57,462 bases of DNA, taken from positions 1 to 57,462 of the forward strand of contig JAQBPR010000267.1 of NCBI GenBank assembly GCA_028287395.1, given 5' to 3'. This DNA is from Bacilli bacterium (GTDB lineage: Bacteria > Bacillota > Bacilli > Paenibacillales > NBRC-103111). The translations under genes and the position numbers were made by a program. Positions 51,975-57,462 of the stretch are shown in pieces (position 1 is the first letter of the stretch; each line of letters begins with the position of its first letter). The notes beneath the pieces are model-generated. The model was not told the DNA's origin, made no database searches, and was given only the letters and a program-made list of their open reading frames with translations.

Positions 51975-54356
51975 ATGATGAAATTTTCTAAAAAAATCAG
52001 TGTAATCAGCTTGACTAGCGCCCTAATCCTTTCTTCCGTTTCACCCGTTTTTGCCAATGACAGTATCCCATTCAGTTCTGGGTTAAGTGACAAGATGAAG
52101 CTTCAAATTGCATCTGGTGAAATAATGAATACTGTAACGGACAGTGTCTATGCTAAAGATGCCAAGATCAGTAAAGACAAAGCAATCGAAATCGCTAAAT
52201 CCTATGTACAAATACCCGATACTTATGTTTTACAAAGTATTAATTTTAATTCCAATGGTTATTCCTCAGACATATCTACATGGAATCTTCAATTTGGAGC
52301 AAAGGATCCTCAGCAATATTACGGCAGCATTAATGTAAATATCAATTCGGATACAGGGAAGTTAATCAATTATAATTTCTATGACAATGACCCTGCAAAA
52401 AAGCCGTCTTACCCGCCTAAATTCGATCTAAAAGCCGCCAAAGAGGTGGCACTCCAGCTTTTGCAAAAGTATAATCCAGATGAACAAAAAAACTTATTGT
52501 ATAATGATGATTTTGAAAAGTCGTTCAAAACACCGCTTAATGGAAATGTAAACTATACGTTTAGATTTGATCGTGCGGAAAATGGCATCCGTTTTCAGAA
52601 TAATAATGTCAACATTACGATTGATGGTGACGGTAAATTTATCAGCTATAATCAACAATGGACCCCAAACGTTACATTCGCCGATGCTTCTAAAGTAATG
52701 ACCGTTGAACAAGCGACCTATACGTTTAAAACAGCGACTTCACCCGTCTTAAACTATATCGTTCCATGGAATACCAATGGAAAACAAATAACGCCTTTGC
52801 TTGCATATAATTTAAATTCCACCAGTATAGATGCGATCACAGGAAAGCCCGTTGCGGATCAGAATAACATGGGCAGCTTGAATACAACGCCATTAACCGA
52901 AAAACCGCTGGCAGAAATAACAAGCGCTAATTTAAATTTAACGAAAGATCAAGCAGTCAAAATAGCAGCAGCCTTCATATCCCTTCCCGACAATGCTGTC
53001 TTGCAAAATGCTAATTATAACGAAAATGTAGGCAATTTAAAAATTAAAGGAAGCGGTAGTTCTTCTTGGAACTTAAACTGGACTATTCCCGGAGAAAAAG
53101 ATAGCGACATACAAAGCATTAATGCAGCTATCAACAGTCAAAATGGACAATTGATGAATTATAATAACTATCAAATTAAGCGGAATCCCCTAGATTCCAC
53201 TTCTACCGCTACAACTAAAATAACGTTAGACAAAGCAAAAGCCGCAGCAATTGATTTTGTTAAAAAGGTTGTTCCCCAATATACCAATCAACTCGCCTTG
53301 GACGAACAAAATTTGAAAAATGTAACGGATGATGTCATGAAGCAAAGCAATTCACTCAATTTTAACTTCAGACGTGTGATTCAAGGGATTTTAACGGAAA
53401 ATGAAGCGATTAATGTCGGTGTCGACCTGCAAACCGGAGAGATTACAAACTTTTGGAGCAGCTTCACTACCTTGGAATATCCCTCTACAAAACCCGTTGT
53501 GTTAACCGAACAACAAGCATTGGATACCTTGTTAACCCAATATTCCGTTGAGCTATACTATACTTTACCCAACACGGATATGAATTACATGAATGGGAAT
53601 TTGCCGATTCCCATCCCGGTACCCGGTACTAAACCAGTCAATTTAGTCGCTGTACCTACTTACACACTTGTCCCAAAACAGAATGATAATGCAGTCTTCT
53701 TAGATGCCATTAGCGGCGAATGGAAAAAAAGAGATACCGGCGAAGTCACTTCTCTCGAAAAAATCGTTGCTACAGATATCGAAAATCACTGGGGACAAAA
53801 AGAACTCCAATTGATGATCGACTACAATGCGCTCGATGTTAAAAATGGCAAAGTTATGCCGGATCAAGCCATCACACGTGGAGAAATGATCAAAATGCTC
53901 GTTATTGCTATGAACGGCGGCAATAATTATTTTGCCGCTAAATATAGTTCGGCTCATGCAAACACTTTTATGGATGTAGCGGCTACTTCCGCCTATTTCC
54001 CTTATGTCGAATCTGCAGTTGATTCGAAGCTGATCGATTCAACCACATCAAAAAACTTTAATCCAGATGGAAAAATGACACGCGATGAATTCGCACAATT
54101 AATTGTACGCGCACTTGGATACGACAAACTGGCAGATTACTCAAATCTTTTCAAGCTTGACTACAAGGATGCGGATCAAGTGAAGCATAAAGGTCAAGTA
54201 GCAATCGCAGTGGCACTAGGTATATTGACCACAACGGATGGATCCTTTCAACCGGAACAAGAGGTTACTCGCGCTCAAGCAGCTATAGCATTCTCTCGTT
54301 ATTTGCAAAAACGTTCCGTGCTTCAGGATCTTCCGATTAATGTATATAACAAATAA
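51975..54356 (+). CDS. S-layer-anchored surface protein with YcdB/YcdC domains
   Basis: A 793-residue exported protein. The signal peptide ends VSPVFAND (about residue 28). Two YcdB/YcdC-type units follow (about 60-290 and 320-560), each opening with KDKAIEIAKSYVQIPDTY- or KDQAVKIAAAFISLPDNA-like segments and containing WNLQF/WNLNW strands. Three SLH repeats (about 615-785: HWGQKELQLMID, MTRDEFAQLIVRAL, VTRAQAAIAFSRYL) should bind pyruvylated wall polymer. The ATG at 51975 follows GGAGG. Role unknown; similar proteins are common and multiple in Paenibacillus. Confidence 0.88.
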   Translation: MMKFSKKISVISLTSALILSSVSPVFANDSIPFSSGLSDKMKLQIASGEIMNTVTDSVYAKDAKISKDKAIEIAKSYVQIPDTYVLQSINFNSNGYSSDISTWNLQFGAKDPQQYYGSINVNINSDTGKLINYNFYDNDPAKKPSYPPKFDLKAAKEVALQLLQKYNPDEQKNLLYNDDFEKSFKTPLNGNVNYTFRFDRAENGIRFQNNNVNITIDGDGKFISYNQQWTPNVTFADASKVMTVEQATYTFKTATSPVLNYIVPWNTNGKQITPLLAYNLNSTSIDAITGKPVADQNNMGSLNTTPLTEKPLAEITSANLNLTKDQAVKIAAAFISLPDNAVLQNANYNENVGNLKIKGSGSSSWNLNWTIPGEKDSDIQSINAAINSQNGQLMNYNNYQIKRNPLDSTSTATTKITLDKAKAAAIDFVKKVVPQYTNQLALDEQNLKNVTDDVMKQSNSLNFNFRRVIQGILTENEAINVGVDLQTGEITNFWSSFTTLEYPSTKPVVLTEQQALDTLLTQYSVELYYTLPNTDMNYMNGNLPIPIPVPGTKPVNLVAVPTYTLVPKQNDNAVFLDAISGEWKKRDTGEVTSLEKIVATDIENHWGQKELQLMIDYNALDVKNGKVMPDQAITRGEMIKMLVIAMNGGNNYFAAKYSSAHANTFMDVAATSAYFPYVESAVDSKLIDSTTSKNFNPDGKMTRDEFAQLIVRALGYDKLADYSNLFKLDYKDADQVKHKGQVAIAVALGILTTTDGSFQPEQEVTRAQAAIAFSRYLQKRSVLQDLPINVYNK

Positions 54357-54374
54357 TTTCTTTTCAAGCTAATC

Positions 54375-54412
54375 AAAAAAGACTTTGACGGTTGATTCGT
54401 CAAAGTCTTTTT
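54375..54412. terminator. Bidirectional terminator between the SLH gene and dfrA
   Basis: AAAAAAGACTTTGACG pairs with CGTCAAAGTCTTTTT around GTTGATT-like loop. It overlaps the dfrA stop codon and can end both convergent transcripts. Confidence 0.9.
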
Positions 54413-54885
54413 GCATATACGAGAAAGCTGTACGTATAGGGGTTTTTATCATCCGTGATGCCTGGTTCAGAGGAAATGAGCTGCCATTCGTTCACATCAA
54501 AAGCCGGAAAAAAAGTATCCGCTGCAAATTCCTGCTCAATTAATGTAATATACATCCGATCTACTACAGGCATGAATAATTGGAAAACCTCTGCTCCGCC
54601 TATGACGAATAATTTCTCTTCCGTAAACTTTGCCATCGCTTCATCCACAGAATGAACGACAATACAGCCCTCCACAGCATAATCGCGATTTTGCGTAATA
54701 ATCACATTCGTTCGATTGGGCAGCGGTTTGCCGATCGACTCATATGTTTTACGACCCATTAATATGGGATGATTTAAAGTCATTTTTTTAAAATAAGCAA
54801 GGTCTGCCGGTAATCGCCAAGGTAGATCATTGTTCTTACCAATGGCTTGCTGAGTGTCCATGGCTAAAATAAACGAAATACTCAT
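54400..54885 (-). CDS. dfrA: Dihydrofolate reductase
   Basis: A 161-residue enzyme reducing dihydrofolate with NADPH. It has the N-terminal ISFILAMDTQQAIGKNNDLPWRLPADL (residues 3-29), whose Trp-Arg-Leu-Pro-Ala-Asp contains the active-site Asp, MGRKTYESIGKPLPNRTNVI, and FVIGGAEVFQLFM, the NADPH-binding Gly-Gly. The length is normal. It lies 28 bases after thyA, the usual pairing, since thymidylate synthase produces the dihydrofolate this enzyme recycles. Confidence 0.96.
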   Translation of the reverse strand: MSISFILAMDTQQAIGKNNDLPWRLPADLAYFKKMTLNHPILMGRKTYESIGKPLPNRTNVIITQNRDYAVEGCIVVHSVDEAMAKFTEEKLFVIGGAEVFQLFMPVVDRMYITLIEQEFAADTFFPAFDVNEWQLISSEPGITDDKNPYTYSFLVYAKRL

Positions 54886-54913
54886 AGGTCAACACTCCTT
54901 GACGTACGAATAG

Positions 54914-55708
54914 CTATATCGCTATCGGCGCTTTAATAGTAGGGTGGGATTGATAATGGATAATTTCAAAATCATCATATTGATAATCAAAAATGGAATC
55001 CGGCTTACGTTTTATAACGAGCTGCGGCAGTGAGAAAGGTTCACGAGTTAATTGCAGCTGCACTTGCTCCAAATGATTGAGATAAATGTGCGTATCTCCG
55101 CCTGACCAGATTAAATCGCCTACTTCTAAACCGCATTGAGCAGCAACCATATGGGTTAATAAAGCGTAGCTTGCTAAATTAAACGGCAGTCCAAGAAAAG
55201 AATCAATCGATCTCATCGTAAACATACAAGATAATTTGTTATTTGCCACAAAAAATTGAAAAGCAAAATGACAGGGCGGCAAGGCCATCTTATCGACATC
55301 GGCAACGTTCCAGGCATTAATTAGATGACGCCTCGAATCCGGATTTTGCTTAATTTGCTGGATCACTTGACTGATTTGATCAATCGTACGCCCATCCGGC
55401 GTTTTCCATGAACGCCATTGCGAGCCGTATACGGGCCCTAATTGTCCGTTCTCATCCGCCCATTCATCCCAGATGGAAACCCCGTTCTCTTTAAGATATT
55501 GAATGTTGGTTTCCCCACTGAGAAACCATAGCAATTCGTGAAAAATCGATTTGGTATGTAATTTTTTTGTGGTCACTAAGGGAAAGCCCTGCGATAAATC
55601 AAAGCGAAGCTGACGACCAAATACAGAAAGAGTTCCTGTGCCTGTCCGATCCTCTTTCTTCTCCCCATTCGTCAAAATATCCTGTAAAAGCTCCAAATAT
55701 GGCTTCAA
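54914..55708 (-). CDS. thyA: Thymidylate synthase
   Basis: A 264-residue enzyme (the same length as E. coli ThyA) methylating dUMP to dTMP. It has [24 protein letters not shown], the catalytic cysteine in [11 protein letters not shown], the invariant [17 protein letters not shown], and [12 protein letters not shown]. The start is not an ATG: I choose the TTG at 55708, 8 bases after GAGG, giving MKPYLELL as in the family. A GTG at 55717 overlaps the ribosome site. dfrA follows. Confidence 0.96.
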   Translation of the reverse strand: MKPYLELLQDILTNGEKKEDRTGTGTLSVFGRQLRFDLSQGFPLVTTKKLHTKSIFHELLWFLSGETNIQYLKENGVSIWDEWADENGQLGPVYGSQWRSWKTPDGRTIDQISQVIQQIKQNPDSRRHLINAWNVADVDKMALPPCHFAFQFFVANNKLSCMFTMRSIDSFLGLPFNLASYALLTHMVAAQCGLEVGDLIWSGGDTHIYLNHLEQVQLQLTREPFSLPQLVIKRKPDSIFDYQYDDFEIIHYQSHPTIKAPIAI

Positions 55709-55850
55709 CAATAACACCTCAGTTACAAATTATATTCATTCCTTCATTATAGCAGTAATTAACGATTTGAGGAAAGGTGACTTTACTCTTTCTATGATAC
55801 ATGTGTATTATATTAACAAGCAATCAAACAAGTATCGGAGGAAAACTTAC

Positions 55851-56372
55851 ATGCAATCGTTCATTCAAATCGCAATTCCCTTTGTTTTGATCTCCTTCCT
55901 TATTTATCGTCGTGTAAAAAGATCGATTGGCTTTCAACGTTTCTCACCGAAGCGGATGCAATTTCGCATTATCTTGTTCGGCATCTTAGGACTTGTAATG
56001 CTCGCGCTTGGTTTCTTACATCCGATTCTTTTTCTCGCTGATGGAATTGGCATCACTTGCGGTGCAGTCTTAGCCTTTTATGCGATTCGTCATAGCGTGT
56101 TTGAATGGCGTGATACAATTTTATATTCGCGGACGCATGTTGTGATTGAATCGACTGTCATCATTTTATTTTTAGGCCGTGTGCTTTATCGTATTTTGTT
56201 TGTTTTTAATGGGGTAAAAAACACAGCCGCCGCTTCTGATCCAAACCAAATGCAGCAGTACACCAAAGATCCTTTTACAGTAGCCATTTTTCTAGTGATC
56301 GTCGCTTATTATATGGCATACTACACGTTTGTGATTCGTAAAGGAAAGTCATTGATTGTGGAAAAGCAATAG
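55851..56372 (+). CDS. ccdC: CcdC-family membrane protein
   Basis: A 173-residue integral membrane protein with five or so helices, matching the CcdC/DUF1453 type (FQIAIPFVLISFLIYRRVKR-like start, ADGIGITCGAVLAFYAIRHS, TLYSRTHVVIES-like). CcdC is found near cytochrome c maturation genes in Bacillus but is not needed there, so its role is unclear. I start at the ATG at 55851, behind CGGAGGA; the frame is open far upstream into thyA's antisense. It is divergent from thyA. Confidence 0.85.
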   Translation: MQSFIQIAIPFVLISFLIYRRVKRSIGFQRFSPKRMQFRIILFGILGLVMLALGFLHPILFLADGIGITCGAVLAFYAIRHSVFEWRDTILYSRTHVVIESTVIILFLGRVLYRILFVFNGVKNTAAASDPNQMQQYTKDPFTVAIFLVIVAYYMAYYTFVIRKGKSLIVEKQ

Positions 56373-56530
56373 TTTCGATCTAGGAATCGAAAAACGATAC
56401 GCAGTCAATACAATGACAAAGGCAAAGGAACTAAAATACATCCATCTAATAGCGGGTTGGTTACTGTCCGTACCTATAAAGTATCCATGAATAAATGCCA
56501 TTATGAAAATAGGATATATCGCATCTACCC
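56349..56530 (-). pseudogene. Truncated C-terminal end of a ferric-reductase-like membrane protein
   Basis: The minus strand reads YPIFIMAFIHGYFIGTDSNQ, then WMYFSSFAFVIVLTAYRFSI. The HGxxxGTDS plus LTxYR pattern is the last part of the ferric reductase-like/cytochrome b type membrane domain. The frame ends in a normal stop overlapping ccdC's end by 24 bases, but its upstream part runs into the opposing kinase remnant, so the N-terminal region is missing. Seen as a broken gene end, not a working gene. Confidence 0.5.
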
Positions 56531-56707
56531 TATTTATTCGATCGTTTTTACCGGAGTGATTCTTCACGAACCCGTAAATACGGGGGTTATGGGCTTGGAC
56601 TATCGATTACCAAATCCATTGTTGATATTCATGGCGGCACGATCCAAGTTGAAAGTTCTACAGGACATGGATGTAATTTTCTTGTCTGGCTGGCTTCTTA
56701 TTCATGA
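56513..56707 (+). pseudogene. C-terminal remnant of a sensor histidine kinase
   Basis: One continuous plus-strand frame from just after an in-frame TAG (56510-56512) to the TGA at 56705-56707 encodes LPYLFDRFYRSDSSRTRKYG, then GYGLGLSITKSIVDIHGGTI and FLVWL. These are the F and G2 boxes of a HisKA-type kinase ATP domain. Everything upstream of the F box is absent and no start or ribosome site exists. It is therefore a 5'-truncated pseudogene. Confidence 0.75.
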
Positions 56708-56721
56708 AAAGATTAGATGCC

Positions 56722-56904
56722 CTATATTTCGGATTTATCACCTTTATTACTGCTGGTAGTCTTTGCGCCATCCGCTTTTTTAATACCTTTGCTTGTATAA
56801 GGTTTTGGGGAGTTCTTTGCTCTGATGGCACTAGCTTGCCACCGGTTCCAGCCCTTACTGTCTGTTCCTCTACCTGTTCCGCCTTTACTCTTAGCTTTAC
56901 TCAA
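56722..56904 (-). CDS. Small basic protein, DUF3934-like
   Basis: A 60-residue Lys/Gly/Ser-rich protein starting SKAKSKGGTGRGTDSKGWNR, then WQASAIRAKN and PYTSKGIKK. This resembles the short DUF3934 proteins of Bacillales, which have no known function. It starts at a TTG at 56904 behind GGAGTG. It is probably disordered and may bind nucleic acid; that is a guess from charge. It stands alone between remnants. Confidence 0.65.
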   Translation of the reverse strand: MSKAKSKGGTGRGTDSKGWNRWQASAIRAKNSPKPYTSKGIKKADGAKTTSSNKGDKSEI

Positions 56905-56994
56905 ATAATCACTCCATTATTATTTATATGTTGAATTACCATCCTAGGTTAGTTATGATGAAATATACAACATCTTATACAATATGTACAGAAA

Positions 56995-57026
56995 AAAGCT
57001 CAAGCATTGTTTCAAATTGAGCTTTT
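56995..57026. terminator. Terminator-like hairpin
   Basis: AAAAGCTCAA (56995-57004) pairs with TTGAGCTTTT (57017-57026) around a 12-base loop. No gene ends next to it, so it may be left from a lost gene. The rest of 56935-57172 is AT-rich with no other supported feature. Confidence 0.5.
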
Positions 57027-57172
57027 CATAAAAGAATTATGGTTTAAAACAATATATTATATTATATTAAAATTAATTCCAAGGGAATTATTAAACAAAA
57101 GAGGCCTTTTCCTTATTCTAATGGAATCATTAACATAAGAAAAAGTCACAAAATTTAATAATGGTGAGAACG

Positions 57173-57462
57173 ATGAAATATACAGGCAGAATTGCCATTG
57201 TGACAGTTACTTTAGTATTTATAATAATAATAAGAGTGTATGGTTTTCTTTATCTCAATTACTCTCCTATAAAATTTCCTCTTATTGGTATAATCATTAT
57301 ACTTATTTTTTTGTGGTTAGGAAAACAGTATGACATGGTTAAATTTCTTTCCGATAAAGATGCTTTAACCAAAATCTATAATAGGAGATACGTGATCCAT
57401 ACCTTTCCTAAACTTTTAGCTTTAGTGGATAGAAAAGATGAGAAATTAAGTTTATTTCTTAT
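57173..57462 (+). CDS. GGDEF-domain (diguanylate cyclase-like) membrane protein, 5' part
   Basis: The first 96 codons of a gene cut by the window end. An N-terminal hydrophobic region (about residues 8-48, two helices) is followed by SDKDALTKIYNRRYV, the opening motif of GGDEF domains (usual form DxLTgLyNRR), and a helix with FPKLLALVDRKDEKLSLFL. The active-site GGDEF loop would lie beyond the window, so c-di-GMP synthesis cannot be judged. I start at the ATG at 57173 behind GGTGAG; an in-frame ATG at 57161 has no site. Confidence 0.8.
   Translation, partial: MKYTGRIAIVTVTLVFIIIIRVYGFLYLNYSPIKFPLIGIIIILIFLWLGKQYDMVKFLSDKDALTKIYNRRYVIHTFPKLLALVDRKDEKLSLFL

Noticed and set aside
56457-56934. 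Plus-strand frames of 100 and 76 codons over the remnant region
   Set aside because: They are out of frame with the kinase remnant (one) or antisense to the DUF3934-like gene (the other).
1-57462. CRISPR array, prophage or integrase-borne island
   Set aside because: No regularly spaced direct repeats with unique spacers, no phage structural or integrase genes, and no attachment-site duplication at the two tRNAs.

Overview
The window looks like the chromosome of a low-to-mid G+C, Gram-positive, spore-former-type Bacillales bacterium, most like Paenibacillus or a close relative. Support comes from strong GGAGG ribosome binding sites with frequent TTG/GTG starts, a T-box, tandem glycine and cobalamin riboswitches, a split GcvPA/GcvPB, a YcdB/SLH cell-surface protein, CcdC, YezD, CD3324-type and DUF3934-type proteins, and NarL/Crp regulators. 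Almost everything is chromosomal housekeeping or physiology. I see no phage, transposase, CRISPR array or rRNA.

Layout. 1-2.5 kb: one end of a dispersed inverted-repeat element, an SDR oxidoreductase and a convergent FAD monooxygenase. 2.7-7.9 kb (minus): promoter, Phe T-box leader, pheS, pheT and an unusually long ZapA. 7.9-15.2 kb: glycine cleavage locus. gcvH-lipA-lpdA runs left and gcvT-gcvPA-gcvPB runs right behind a tandem glycine riboswitch, so all four GCS proteins and the lipoyl-maturing enzyme are together. 15.2-16 kb: decayed ECF-sigma-like remnant, degenerate repeats, and tRNA-Gly(UCC) and tRNA-Pro(UGG). 16-18.5 kb: XRE regulator, small unknown gene, CopC-CopD copper protein. 18.5-22.3 kb: class I ribonucleotide reductase nrdA-nrdB behind two NrdR-like boxes and a cobalamin riboswitch. 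22.3-27.2 kb (minus): lipoprotein, and an ArsR sensor, Zn/Cd P-type ATPase and two coupled CrcB fluoride channels.

27.2-37.3 kb (minus): a sulfur acquisition cluster, cysP-cysT-[repeat element]-cysW-cysA-hydrolase-yezD-ssuEADCB, covering sulfate uptake and alkanesulfonate uptake and desulfonation. 37.5-39.8 kb: a divergent adenylosuccinate synthetase paired with a LysR regulator. 39.9-46.5 kb (minus): a signalling island (NarL response regulator, Crp-type regulator, two paralogous membrane histidine kinases) ending in a secreted beta-helix protein. 46.6-50.1 kb: heterodimeric ABC exporter. 50.2-54.4 kb: hydrolase, CD3324-type regulator with a leader ORF and terminator, SLH/YcdB surface protein. 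54.4-57.5 kb: dfrA-thyA, CcdC, a scar containing two truncated gene ends, a DUF3934-type small protein, and the start of a GGDEF protein cut by the window edge.

The less ordinary material is: (i) the 170-bp inverted-repeat element, present in two 96% identical copies, one inside the cys operon; (ii) a long inverted repeat lodged in the glycine riboswitch expression platform; (iii) layered NrdR and B12 control of the RNR operon; (iv) fluoride channels translationally coupled to a metal ATPase; (v) the duplicated kinase/Crp/NarL/beta-helix island; (vi) a tiny ORF plus terminator in front of the CD3324 gene. None is proven to be a new system; all are read from sequence alone, without database searches.
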